64,000 nt of DNA from Tateyamaria sp. syn59 (GTDB taxonomy: Bacteria; Pseudomonadota; Alphaproteobacteria; Rhodobacterales; Rhodobacteraceae): assembly GCF_007995245.1 (NCBI RefSeq), contig NZ_VCBA01000007.1, positions 124,001 through 188,000 of the forward strand. The letters are read 5' to 3'. This document shows, one piece after another, positions 42,994-51,361 of the stretch. How positions within the stretch are numbered: the stretch's first letter is position 1; the number at the start of each line of letters is the position of its first letter. The notes below the pieces were generated by a model. It did no database searches. It was not told the origin of the DNA and saw only the letters and a list, made by a program, of their open reading frames with translations. The position numbers and the translations under genes were made by a program.

Positions 42994-44039
42994 CGGACCG
43001 GCATACCCATCACAAAGCGCTGATCGCGCCGCTGCGGGCGGCGCTTTATGACTACGACGAGGGCGAGCTGCGCGCGGTTCTGCATGAGTTGTGCGCGCCG
43101 GATGTGGTGTTTCGGCTCGCCTTTCCGTTCGAGAGTATCGTGGGCGTGGATGCGTTTGTTGACGCGGCGTTTGCGCCGCTGGCGGCGGCGATCCCGGATC
43201 TGGAACGGCGGGACCATATTGTGATGGCCGGACCTACGCCCGAGGGCGCGGATTGGGTTGGGTGTGGTGGGTATTATACGGGTACGTATGTTGCGCCGTG
43301 GCTCGACATCCCGCCGACCGGTCACATCGTGCATATGCGGTTCCATGAGTTCTATAGCTTCGAAGACGGCCAGATCGTCGAGATGCAGGCGCTTTGGGAC
43401 ATCCCCGAAGTCATGATGCAGGCGGGGGCGTGGCCGATGGTACCGTCCTTGGGACGTGAGTGGCATGTGCCGGGGCCTGCGTCTTGCGATGGGCTGGTGC
43501 CGGGGCCTTATGACGCGGAGGCGAGTGCGGCGTCCTGCCAGCACATCATCGACATGCTGACGCATATGAAAAAGCACCCCGGCGAGGGCGGGCCGGAGGT
43601 GATGGAGATGGAGCGGTTCTGGCATCCGAAGATGATGTGGTACGGGCCCAGCGGTATCGGGTCGGGGCGCGGGATTGCGGGGTTTCGCAACTGGCACCAG
43701 ATCCCGTTTCTGAACGGGATGCCGGACCGGGGACAGTATGTGGATGAGATTGTCTATCATTTCTTTGGCGACGGGCCCTATGCTGCGGTCACGGGCTGGC
43801 CGAACATGTACCAAACGGTGACGCATGGCGGATGGCTGGGTCTGCCGCCGACGGGTAAGCGGATCGAGATGCGGTCGCTTGATTTCTGGCGGTTGGAGAA
43901 CGGGTTGATACGGGAGAATTGGGTGATGGTGGACATGCTGCAGATGTATGACCAGATGGGCGTCGATGTGCTGGCGCGGATGCGTGAGTTCAACAAGGTG
44001 AGTGCGGGGTTTGACCCGGAGACGGGGAGAGCGGCATGA
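42990..44039 (+). CDS. Tandem NTF2/SnoaL-like protein (paralogue 4)
   Basis: 349 residues with two SnoaL-like domains. The second domain carries FWHPKMMWYGPSGIGSGRGIAGFRNWHQIPFLNGMPDRG and TGKRIEMRSLDFWRLENGLIRENWVMVDMLQMYDQMGVDVLARM. The repeated PTG and ENWV...QMGVDV features show it is a close relative of paralogue 1. It overlaps the previous gene by ATGA and the SDR gene by ATGA, so paralogues 3 and 4 and the SDR are co-translated. Role unknown. Confidence 0.65.
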   Translation: MTDRHTHHKALIAPLRAALYDYDEGELRAVLHELCAPDVVFRLAFPFESIVGVDAFVDAAFAPLAAAIPDLERRDHIVMAGPTPEGADWVGCGGYYTGTYVAPWLDIPPTGHIVHMRFHEFYSFEDGQIVEMQALWDIPEVMMQAGAWPMVPSLGREWHVPGPASCDGLVPGPYDAEASAASCQHIIDMLTHMKKHPGEGGPEVMEMERFWHPKMMWYGPSGIGSGRGIAGFRNWHQIPFLNGMPDRGQYVDEIVYHFFGDGPYAAVTGWPNMYQTVTHGGWLGLPPTGKRIEMRSLDFWRLENGLIRENWVMVDMLQMYDQMGVDVLARMREFNKVSAGFDPETGRAA

Positions 44040-44794
44040 GCTTGCCGAAGACACCTTCGTTTGATCTGTCGGGCAAGCGGGCGTTGGTGACGGGTGCGTC
44101 GTCCGGGATCGGCTTGGGTTGTGCCGTCGCGCTTGCGGAGGCGGGCGCGCATGTGGTCTGTGCGGCGCGGCGGGCTGATGCTTTGGCGGACGTGGTTGGG
44201 GCTATGACTGAACAGGGGTGGAGCGCGGAGGCGCTGCAGTTTGATCAGTCGGACATGGGCGCAGTCGAGGCCGCTTTTGATCAGCCATACGATATCGTTT
44301 TGAACTCGGCTGGTCTGGCGCGGCATGGACCTTCGATGGAGACACAGCCGGAGGATTTCGACGCGGTTGTCGGCATCAATTTGAAGGGCGCATACTTCCT
44401 GTCCACCGCCGCAGCCCGTGCGCTGACTGAGGCGGGCAAGGGTGGTTCGATCATCCATATCTCATCGCAGATGGGTCATGTGGGCGGCATCGACCGGGCT
44501 GTCTATTGTGCCACGAAACACGGGGTTGAGGGCATGGTGAAGGCCATGGCCATCGAGTGGGGTAAGGCGAATATCCGCATCAACACGGTGTGCCCGACCT
44601 TCGTGCGCACGGCCTTTACCGAGAAGTCGTTTGAAGATCCGGAGCGCTATGCCTGGATCATGGACAAGATCAAGCTGCCCCGCGTGGCGGAGGTCGAGGA
44701 CATCATGGGGGCGGTGCTGTTTCTGGCCTCGGATGCGTCAGCTATGGTCACGGGCACCTCGATGCTGATCGACGGCGGGTGGACGGCAGACTGA
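44036..44794 (+). CDS. SDR family NAD(P)-dependent dehydrogenase
   Basis: 252 residues, Rossmann fold. Cofactor loop ALVTGASSGIGLGCAVALAEAGAHVV, NSAG (NNAG-equivalent), catalytic Ser in IIHISSQMGH and YxxxK in VYCATKHGVEG, and the C-terminal substrate lid DASAMVTGTSMLIDGGWTAD. It oxidises or reduces an alcohol/ketone, probably an intermediate of the pathway. In sulfopropanediol operons an SDR accompanies HpsN, which fits this arrangement. The 3' end overlaps the LacI gene start by one base (TGATG). Confidence 0.85.
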   Translation: MSLPKTPSFDLSGKRALVTGASSGIGLGCAVALAEAGAHVVCAARRADALADVVGAMTEQGWSAEALQFDQSDMGAVEAAFDQPYDIVLNSAGLARHGPSMETQPEDFDAVVGINLKGAYFLSTAAARALTEAGKGGSIIHISSQMGHVGGIDRAVYCATKHGVEGMVKAMAIEWGKANIRINTVCPTFVRTAFTEKSFEDPERYAWIMDKIKLPRVAEVEDIMGAVLFLASDASAMVTGTSMLIDGGWTAD

Positions 44795-45813
44795 TGCCCG
44801 ACAAGGTGACAGCACTCGATGTGGCGGAGCGGGCGGGTGTGTCCCGCTCGGCCGTCAGTCGTGTCTTCACCCCCGGTGCGTCGGTGTCGAAGCGCACCGC
44901 CGATAAGGTGCGGCAGGCGGCGGATGATCTGGGGTATCGACCCAATGTGCTGGCGCGGTCGCTTATCACTGGACGGAGCCGTATTGTCGGGCTGCTTGTC
45001 GCCTATCTGGAGAACCACTTTTACCCCGAGGCCATCGAACGGTTGAGCCGAAAGCTGCAGGAGCAGGGCTATCACGTGCTGGTCTTTATCTCGTCGAACT
45101 CAGCGGACGATGCGGATGAGGTGATGCGGGAGCTGTTGGATTATCAGGTGGATGGGATCATCGCCGCCAGCGTCGGCATGTCGAACGACCTGACCCAGCG
45201 CTGCGAGGCGGCGGGCATTCCCATTGTGCTGTTCAACCGGGCGCAGGATGATGACCGGCTGTCTTCGGTCACGTCCGACAACTACCACGGCGGGCGCAAG
45301 CTGGCGGAGTTTCTGGTGGCCGGTGGGCACCAGCGCATTGCGCATGTGGCGGGATGGGAGGGTGCCTCGACCCAGCGGGACCGCGAGGCGGGCTTTGTCG
45401 CCGGGCTGGAGGCGGCGGGGCGCCGCCTGTTTGCACGTGGGGTCAGTGACTTTGACTTTGACACGGCCAAGGATGTGGCGCGCGAGATGTTTGCGGGGTC
45501 GGAGCGGCCCGATGCGGTGTTTTGTGCCAATGATCACATGGCCTTTGCCGTGATGGATGTGCTGCGGTTTGAGCTGGGCCTGAACGTGCCGGGCGATGTG
45601 TCGGTCGTGGGCTACGACGATGTGACCCTCGCCGCCTGGCCCAGCTATGACCTGACCACTGTGCGCCAGCCTGCGGGGCAGATGGCGGACGCCACGGTTG
45701 ATATTCTGATGGACCGGCTTGCCGATCCTGACACCAAACCCCGCCGCGTCGCGCTGGATGGACCACTCATCCTGCGCGGGTCGGCCCGCATACCCAAAGG
45801 ATGGACCTCATGA
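44794..45813 (+). CDS. LacI family transcriptional regulator
   Basis: 339 residues. N-terminal helix-turn-helix and hinge: VTALDVAERAGVSRSAVSRVFTPGASVSKRTADKVRQAADDLGYRPNVLARSL (residues 5-57). The periplasmic-binding-protein-like effector domain includes GIIAASVG, VLFNRAQDD, CANDHMAFAVMDVL and the C-terminal VVGYDDVTLAAWPSYDLTTVRQP. It probably represses the SnoaL/ABC cluster by binding the 20-bp palindrome at 33767-33786 and releases it on ligand binding. Unusually it lies within the operon it would control, with overlaps on both sides. Confidence 0.9.
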   Translation: MPDKVTALDVAERAGVSRSAVSRVFTPGASVSKRTADKVRQAADDLGYRPNVLARSLITGRSRIVGLLVAYLENHFYPEAIERLSRKLQEQGYHVLVFISSNSADDADEVMRELLDYQVDGIIAASVGMSNDLTQRCEAAGIPIVLFNRAQDDDRLSSVTSDNYHGGRKLAEFLVAGGHQRIAHVAGWEGASTQRDREAGFVAGLEAAGRRLFARGVSDFDFDTAKDVAREMFAGSERPDAVFCANDHMAFAVMDVLRFELGLNVPGDVSVVGYDDVTLAAWPSYDLTTVRQPAGQMADATVDILMDRLADPDTKPRRVALDGPLILRGSARIPKGWTS

Positions 45814-46778
45814 AGGGTTTTTCGAACCGGTGGAAGGACTTCCCCGACTATATCATCGGCATCACCAAGGAGATCTGGGAAGACCGCGGCATCGCGACCC
45901 TGCATCACTATTACAGCCCGGACATCGTGGTGCGGTCGCCTGCGTCGGTTGTCATTGGGAACGAAAAGGTGATTGGCGCCACCATGGCGACACTGGCCGA
46001 GTTTCCCGACCGGACGCTGCTGGGCGAGGATGTGATCTGGAGCGGGACGCCGGAGGAGGGGATGTTGTCCTCGCACCGGATCTTGTCGACGGCCACGCAT
46101 ATGGCGGATGGGGTGTATGGGCGTGCGTCGGGCAAGACCTTGCAGTACCGGATTATTGCCGACTGTCATGCCATCAATGATCAGATCAACGACGAGTGGT
46201 TGATCCGCGACCAGACGGCCATCGTGAACCAGATCGGGTGGGAGGCGAAGGCTTACGCTGCGGACCTGATCGAGCGCGAGGGGGGGATGGAGAATGCGGT
46301 GCGCCCGTTGTCGCCTGCGACGGATCAGCCGGGGCCGTACAAGGGGCGGGGCAATGACAATGAGTGGGGTCAGAAATATGCCGACATTCTGACGCGGATT
46401 ATGGGGGCCGATATGGCTGTTATTCCGGGCGAATATGACCGGGCGGTGCAGTCGGAGTATCCCGGTGGTTTGACCGGACATGGCACGGGGCCGGTAGATC
46501 GTTTCTGGATGGGACTGCGGGCGTCGTTTCCGGATGCAACGTTTACCATCGACCACCAGATTGGGCGGGATGATGAGATGATGCCGCCGCGGGCCGCGAT
46601 CCGGTGGAGCCTGCATGGCAAGCATGATGGCTGGGGGTATTTCGGCGCGCCGACCGGGGCTGAGGTGTATGTTCTGGGCATTTCTCATGCAGAGTTTGGG
46701 CCTTGGGGGCTACGCCGGGAATATGCGCTGTTTGATGAGACGGCGATCTGGAAGCAGATCTTGTTGCAGACCGGCTGA
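45810..46778 (+). CDS. Tandem NTF2/SnoaL-like protein (paralogue 5)
   Basis: 322 residues. Two SnoaL-like domains: first around residues 12-145 (HHYYSPDIVVRSPASVVIGNEKVIGAT...), second around 170-315 (QSEYPGGLTGHGTGPVDRFWMGLRASFPDATFTIDHQIGRDDEMMPPRAAIRWSLHGKHDGWGYFGAPTGAEVYVLGISHAEFG). It is more diverged from the other paralogues and lacks their ENWV motif. It overlaps the LacI stop (ATGA). A dispersed repeat follows its stop codon. Confidence 0.6.
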   Translation: MKGFSNRWKDFPDYIIGITKEIWEDRGIATLHHYYSPDIVVRSPASVVIGNEKVIGATMATLAEFPDRTLLGEDVIWSGTPEEGMLSSHRILSTATHMADGVYGRASGKTLQYRIIADCHAINDQINDEWLIRDQTAIVNQIGWEAKAYAADLIEREGGMENAVRPLSPATDQPGPYKGRGNDNEWGQKYADILTRIMGADMAVIPGEYDRAVQSEYPGGLTGHGTGPVDRFWMGLRASFPDATFTIDHQIGRDDEMMPPRAAIRWSLHGKHDGWGYFGAPTGAEVYVLGISHAEFGPWGLRREYALFDETAIWKQILLQTG

Positions 46779-46788
46779 GGTCGCATTT

Positions 46789-46809
46789 GCATATTTGAGG
46801 AACAATGAA
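46789..46809 (+). repeat. Dispersed intergenic repeat, copy B
   Basis: GCATATTTGAGGAACAATG plus two bases, the same as the minus strand of 7462-7488 with one change. It lies between paralogue 5 and the next gene, whose ribosome site (AAAGGTCAGGG) adjoins it. Confidence 0.55.
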
Positions 46810-46820
46810 AGGTCAGGGCT

Positions 46821-47435
46821 GTGCGCCGCTATGACGAGGTGATGTTTACCGAGGCCGTGAAGGCACTGCAGGAGGCGGATGGGTCTGCCGATATGTATGC
46901 GCGCAGCTATGGGGCGCGGACCCATGCGCTGAACGCGGATGAGGTGGCGTTCATCACATCGCGTACGTCGTTCTACATGGGCACAGTGTCCGAGACCGGG
47001 TGGCCCTATATCCAGCATCGGGGCGGGCCTGCGGGTTTTCTGAAGGTGCTGGATGATCACACGCTCGGCTTTGCGGACTATCGCGGGAACAAGCAGCACA
47101 TTTCCGAGGGCAACCTGGCCGGTGACGACCGGGTGTCGTTGTTTCTGATGGATTACCCGCGCAAGGCCCGGATGAAGCTGCAGGGGCGGGCGACGTTTGC
47201 GAAGGCTGACGATGAGCCGGCGCTGGCCGAGCAACTGGCGGTGGAGGGGCAGGGTCGGGTCGAGCGGGTGGTGACGATCCGGATTGAGGCCTTTGACTGG
47301 AACTGTCCGCAGTTCATCACGCCGCGTTTTGATGCAGGCGAGATTGCGCAGCTGGTGGCGCCGGAGATGGACAAGCTGAATGCGCGGATTGCCGAGTTGG
47401 AAGCGGAGAATGCTGCGCTGAAGGGGCAGGGATGA
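46821..47435 (+). CDS. Pyridoxamine 5'-phosphate oxidase-like flavin-binding protein
   Basis: 204 residues. Split-barrel flavoprotein fold: SRTSFYMGTVSETGWPYIQHRGGPAGFLKVLDDHTLGFADYRGNKQHISEGNL. The FMN site is plausible, but the classic PNPOx active site for pyridoxine is not shown. Members reduce or oxidise small organic compounds. GTG start at 46821 with AGGTCAGGG. The C-terminal coiled helix (MDKLNARIAELEAENAALKG) suggests oligomerisation. ATGA overlap with the next gene. Confidence 0.75.
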   Translation: MRRYDEVMFTEAVKALQEADGSADMYARSYGARTHALNADEVAFITSRTSFYMGTVSETGWPYIQHRGGPAGFLKVLDDHTLGFADYRGNKQHISEGNLAGDDRVSLFLMDYPRKARMKLQGRATFAKADDEPALAEQLAVEGQGRVERVVTIRIEAFDWNCPQFITPRFDAGEIAQLVAPEMDKLNARIAELEAENAALKGQG

Positions 47436-47968
47436 CCGACATCTACCGCGCTGCCGAACGTCTGATGGGGATGCAGGACGCCGATTGGCGGCGTCATGCG
47501 AGCCCGTGGAGCGTTTGGACGCGGTTTTCTTGCCTGCCGCTGATGGTGCTGGCGATTTATGCCCGGCAGTGGATCGGGTGGTGGGCGTTGCCGCTCTTCC
47601 TGCTGGCCGGGGCGTGGACATGGGCGAACCCGCGCGTCTTTCCTCCGCCCGCCGATTTTGGCAGTTGGGCGTCGCGCGGCACCTTGGGCGAGCGCATCTT
47701 TCTGGCGCGAAACCGGTATGACGTTGCGGCGCATCATATCCGGGTGGCGCATGTGCTGACGGCGCTGTCGGCCATCGGTGTGCTGCCTCTGATCTACGGC
47801 CTGATCGTGCTGAACCCATGGGCGACCGTTCTGGGCCTGGTCGCCACCATCTTGCCAAAAGTCTGGTTCGTGGACCGCATGGTCTGGATCCACGCCAACA
47901 TCACCAATTCCAAACCGGGCGATCCATTGCCCGATCCAACCCTCCCACATGAAAGGACCCCCACATGA
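47432..47968 (+). CDS. Four-helix membrane protein (DUF6653-like)
   Basis: 178 residues with about four transmembrane segments: SPWSVWTRFSCLPLMVLAIYARQW, WWALPLFLLAGAWTWANP, then VLTALSAIGVLPLIYGLIVL and ATVLGLVATILPKVWF. Cytosolic N-terminal helix, and a conserved SPWSVWTR start typical of a small uncharacterised family. It overlaps both neighbours by four bases (ATGA), so it is made with the flavin-binding and cupin proteins. Function unknown. Confidence 0.65.
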   Translation: MTDIYRAAERLMGMQDADWRRHASPWSVWTRFSCLPLMVLAIYARQWIGWWALPLFLLAGAWTWANPRVFPPPADFGSWASRGTLGERIFLARNRYDVAAHHIRVAHVLTALSAIGVLPLIYGLIVLNPWATVLGLVATILPKVWFVDRMVWIHANITNSKPGDPLPDPTLPHERTPT

Positions 47969-48930
47969 CCCCCGCCGAGATGGAGCCGCGCATTGTGCGC
48001 TACGGCGATCTGATGCCTTGCAAAACTGCGTTCATCGACGCGCACACGCCCGGCTCGGACCAGAAGGAGAACTTTACCATCATCGGCGGTGGGGTGTCGG
48101 AGTCGCCTGATCAGCATGTTCACATCTCGATCCCGCATGGGTTTAACATCGGGGCCGCCGGGCAGCCGCCAAAATGCCGGAACTCGCTGCACAGCCACCG
48201 CACGGCCGAGGTGTTCTTTGTCCTGTCGGGCCGCTGGCGGTTTTTCTGGGGGCGCTGGGGAAAGGCCGGGGAGGTCGTGCTGGAAGAAGGCGACATTATC
48301 AACATTCCGACCGGCATCTTTCGCGGGTTCGAGAATATCGGCACCGACTACGGTATGATCATGGCGATCCTTGGCGGTGACGATGCAGGCGGCGGCGTGA
48401 TCTGGGCGCCGCAGGTGATCGAGGAAGCGGGCGCGCATGGCCTGGTTCTGGGCGAGAATGGCAGCCTTTATGACAGCAAGAAGGGTGAGAGCCTGCCTGA
48501 TGGGGTTGGGCCGATGCCGTTGCTGAGTGCGGAGGAGTTGACGGAGTTCCCCGAGATGTCGCCGATGCAGGTCGTTGGCATGGGCGTGCGCCGGTATTGG
48601 GACATGGTGTGTCTGGCCAAGGACGCGCCCTGCAAGGTGATCGGCGAGACGGGGATTATTCGGGACAAGCCGGGGTTTGAAGTGGATCTGGTCACCCGCT
48701 CCAGTGCGTCCGATGACATGCACGCGCATGACAAGCCCTCGGTTCTGATGCCGGTGAAGGGGCATTGGAAGGTCACGTGGGAGGGGGATAGCACGACGCT
48801 GGCGCCCGGCGATACGATGAGTGTGCCGGAGAACTTGGCCCACAGCGCCGTGCCGTCGATGACGGGGGAGGCAGCACTCTATCACGTGGTGGGCACGGAT
48901 GATCCGGCGGGGCCGACGTGGACAGGGTGA
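47965..48930 (+). CDS. Bicupin protein
   Basis: 321 residues, two cupin domains. The first has HSHRTAEVFFVLSGRWRFFWGRWGKAGEVVLEEGDIINIPTGIFRGFEN; the second has DDMHAHDKPSVLMPVKGHWKVTWEGDSTTLAPGDTMSVPENLAHSAV. Histidine positions in both would bind a metal (HSH...H and HAH...H). Bicupins include dioxygenases, isomerases and storage-related proteins. It could act on an intermediate with ring or diol character. Overlaps with both neighbours indicate one operon. Confidence 0.72.
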   Translation: MTPAEMEPRIVRYGDLMPCKTAFIDAHTPGSDQKENFTIIGGGVSESPDQHVHISIPHGFNIGAAGQPPKCRNSLHSHRTAEVFFVLSGRWRFFWGRWGKAGEVVLEEGDIINIPTGIFRGFENIGTDYGMIMAILGGDDAGGGVIWAPQVIEEAGAHGLVLGENGSLYDSKKGESLPDGVGPMPLLSAEELTEFPEMSPMQVVGMGVRRYWDMVCLAKDAPCKVIGETGIIRDKPGFEVDLVTRSSASDDMHAHDKPSVLMPVKGHWKVTWEGDSTTLAPGDTMSVPENLAHSAVPSMTGEAALYHVVGTDDPAGPTWTG

Positions 48931-49529
48931 CGGCTGATCCGGAGGACATCCAGGGCGTCTATGACCGTCAGGCGGCTGTTTATGACGCCCGGCGGTCTCG
49001 CGCGCTGTTCGAAGCGCGGTGGCTGGCGCGGTTTGCTGCCGCTTTGCCCGATGGGGCGCGGGTGCTGGATCTGGGCTGCGGTACGGGCGATCCGATTGCG
49101 CGGTGGTTCATGGCTGAGGGGTTTGAGGTCACGGGTGTCGACTTTTCGGAGCCCATGCTGGCGATTGCGCGGGAGCGGTGGCCCGATGGGGACTGGCGGC
49201 AGGCGGACATGCGGACGTTGGATCTGGGCGAGACCTTTGACGGTATCATCGCCTGGAACAGCTTTTTTCACCTTACGGCAGAGGCGCAGCGGGACTGTAT
49301 CGCGCGTATGGCCGCGCATCTGGAACCCGGTGGCAGCCTGATGCTGACCGTTGGGCCAAGCGCAGGCGAGGCAGAGGGCACCGTAGGCGACGAAGCGGTC
49401 TACCACGCCTCGCTCTCGCCCGCGGGCTATGCCACATGCCTTGAAGAGAATGGCTTGCGCCTGACCGGGTTTCTGGCCGAAGACCCCGATGCCAACCAGC
49501 ATACCGTGCTGATGGCGCGCAAAGACTGA
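48927..49529 (+). CDS. Class I SAM-dependent methyltransferase
   Basis: 200 residues. SAM-binding motif VLDLGCGTGDPIARWF near residue 45, then EVTGVDFSEPMLAIARERW and the motif II/III stretch TFDGIIAWNSFFHL. It methylates an unidentified acceptor. I use GTG 48927 because it gives the 4-base overlap used throughout this operon; GTG 48918 is an alternative. With the following MetE-like gene it suggests methyl-group transfer in this pathway. Confidence 0.8.
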   Translation: MTADPEDIQGVYDRQAAVYDARRSRALFEARWLARFAAALPDGARVLDLGCGTGDPIARWFMAEGFEVTGVDFSEPMLAIARERWPDGDWRQADMRTLDLGETFDGIIAWNSFFHLTAEAQRDCIARMAAHLEPGGSLMLTVGPSAGEAEGTVGDEAVYHASLSPAGYATCLEENGLRLTGFLAEDPDANQHTVLMARKD

Positions 49530-49540
49530 AGGAGACCAGT

Positions 49541-50665
49541 ATGCCTGTCACAACCACCCATGTCGGGTCTTTGCCCCGGACGCAGAAGGTCGTCGATTTC
49601 ATCTTTGCCCGCGAGCGGGAGGAGCCGTTTGAGCAGGCGGGTTTCGATGCGGCGATGGCGGAGGCGGTGGATGACACAGTGGCCAAGCAGGTGGCGGCGG
49701 GCGTCGACATCGTCAGCGATGGTGAGACGTCGAAAATCAGCTATGCGACCTATGTGAAGGACCGCTATACCGGGTTTTCCGGTGACAGCCCGCGCAATGC
49801 ACCTGCGGATCTGAAGCAGTTTCCCAGCTTTCTGAAGCGCTTGGCCGAGGGTGGCGGGACCCCGCAATATGCGCGACCGATGTGCACGGGTGAGGTGACG
49901 TCCAAGGGGCAGGGCGAGTTGGAGAAAGATATTGCGAACCTCAAGGCGGCGATGGCCAAGCATGGGGTTGAGCGTGGCTTTATGAATGCGGCTTCTCCGG
50001 GCGTGATTTCGCTGTTTTTGCAGAACGATTTTTATCCGACGCGCGATGCGTACCTCGCCGCCCTCGCCGATGCGATGAAGGCGGAGTACGAGACGATTGT
50101 GGGCGCGGGGTTGGATTTGCAGCTGGATTGCCCGGATCTGGCTCTGTCGCGGCACATGTTGTTTAACGATCTGAGCGATGCGGAGTTTGTGAAGATTGCA
50201 GATGCGCATGTGGAGGCACTGAACCATGCGCTGGCGGATGTGCCTGCGGAAAAGGTGCGGGTGCATATCTGCTGGGGGAATTACGAGGGACCGCATGTGT
50301 GTGATGTGCCCATGGATACGGTCTTTCCCACGCTGATGGCGACCAAGGCGCGCTACGTGTTGTTCGAGACGTCGAACCCGCGTCATGCGCATGAGTGGAC
50401 CGTGTTTCGGGACCGCAAGGCGGAGATCCCGGACGACAAGGTGCTGGTGCCCGGTGTGGTCGATACCACCACGAACTTTGTTGAGCATCCGGAGGTGGTG
50501 CGGCAGCGGATCGAGCGGTTTGCGGAGATTGTGAGCGCGGATCGTGTGATCGCGGGGAGTGACTGCGGGTTTGGCACTTTTGCGGGTTTCGGCTCGGTTG
50601 ATCCTGAGATCGCCTATGCCAAGCTGAATGCTCTGTCCGAGGGTGCCGCGATGGTGAAGGGCTGA
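49541..50665 (+). CDS. MetE-like cobalamin-independent methyltransferase (C-terminal half form)
   Basis: 374 residues, the catalytic domain of MetE without the N-terminal half. The zinc ligands of methionine synthase are conserved: His242 and Cys244 (HICWGN), Glu276 (LFETSNP) and Cys342 (GSDCGFG). Other core pieces are VVDTTTNFVEHPEVV and GLDLQLDCPDLALSRHMLF. Short MetE homologues of this type use different methyl donors or acceptors, or degrade methylated compounds. The start at 49541 has AAGGAGA. Together with the methyltransferase this argues for thiol-methyl chemistry in the cluster. Confidence 0.8.
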   Translation: MPVTTTHVGSLPRTQKVVDFIFAREREEPFEQAGFDAAMAEAVDDTVAKQVAAGVDIVSDGETSKISYATYVKDRYTGFSGDSPRNAPADLKQFPSFLKRLAEGGGTPQYARPMCTGEVTSKGQGELEKDIANLKAAMAKHGVERGFMNAASPGVISLFLQNDFYPTRDAYLAALADAMKAEYETIVGAGLDLQLDCPDLALSRHMLFNDLSDAEFVKIADAHVEALNHALADVPAEKVRVHICWGNYEGPHVCDVPMDTVFPTLMATKARYVLFETSNPRHAHEWTVFRDRKAEIPDDKVLVPGVVDTTTNFVEHPEVVRQRIERFAEIVSADRVIAGSDCGFGTFAGFGSVDPEIAYAKLNALSEGAAMVKG

Positions 50666-50668
50666 GCC

Positions 50669-51361
50669 ATGGAGGACGCGCTGCATGATCTGCTGAGGTC
50701 GGTGGATACGCCCACGGTCTGCAACGCCATTGAGGTCGCGCAGGGCAAGCGCGGGTTCAATGCGTTTACCCGTGGCACGATGCTGGCGTCGGACCCGGAT
50801 GGGGTGATGGTCGGCTATGCCCGCACCGCCCGGATCCGGGCGCTGACCCCGCCCACGGAGCCGCCCGAGGTGATCAAGGCGCGGCGGATGGGGTACTACA
50901 AGTACATGTCAGAAGGGCCGCGCCCGGCGGTCTGCGTGGTGCAGGATCTGGATGTGCCAAATGCGATTGGCGCCTATTGGGGTGAGGTGAACACCAATAT
51001 TCACAAGGCGTTTGGGCTGACGGGCACGTTGACGGATGGGGTGATGCGTGACCTCGGTGATCTGGCGGAGGGATATCCGGTGGTCGCAGGCTCGATCGGG
51101 CCGAGCCATGGGTTTGTGCATCTGGTGGATTATGACCAGCCGGTGCGCATTCATGGACTCGACATCCGGCCCGGTGATCTGGTGCATGCGGACCGGCATG
51201 GGGCGGTGGTGATCCCGGAGGATGTGGTGGCCGGGCTAGCGGACGCCATCGCGACGCTGATGCGGTCCGAGAAGATCGTGTTTGATGCGGTCAAGGGCAA
51301 GCGGATCGGCTTTGAGGAGTTTGAAGCGGTCTGGGCCGCGTTCGAAGCGGCGCGGACGTGA
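50669..51361 (+). CDS. RraA-family / HMG-aldolase-like protein
   Basis: 230 residues of the RraA/dimethylmenaquinone-methyltransferase-like fold. The motif GLTGTLTDGVMRDLGDLAEGYPVVAG has the Arg-Asp pair that binds metal and oxaloacetate/pyruvate in aldolases such as 4-hydroxy-4-methyl-2-oxoglutarate aldolase. The Arg and Asp residues are retained. A pathway aldolase or decarboxylase is likelier than RNase E regulator because it sits in a catabolic operon. It follows MetE-like by three bases and overlaps the next gene by GTGA. Confidence 0.75.
   Translation: MEDALHDLLRSVDTPTVCNAIEVAQGKRGFNAFTRGTMLASDPDGVMVGYARTARIRALTPPTEPPEVIKARRMGYYKYMSEGPRPAVCVVQDLDVPNAIGAYWGEVNTNIHKAFGLTGTLTDGVMRDLGDLAEGYPVVAGSIGPSHGFVHLVDYDQPVRIHGLDIRPGDLVHADRHGAVVIPEDVVAGLADAIATLMRSEKIVFDAVKGKRIGFEEFEAVWAAFEAART

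Noticed and set aside
33767-45813. Cluster as a horizontally acquired island
   Set aside because: I see no integrase, tRNA or flanking direct repeats, and codon use by eye resembles the rest of the window; cannot be judged without computing composition.
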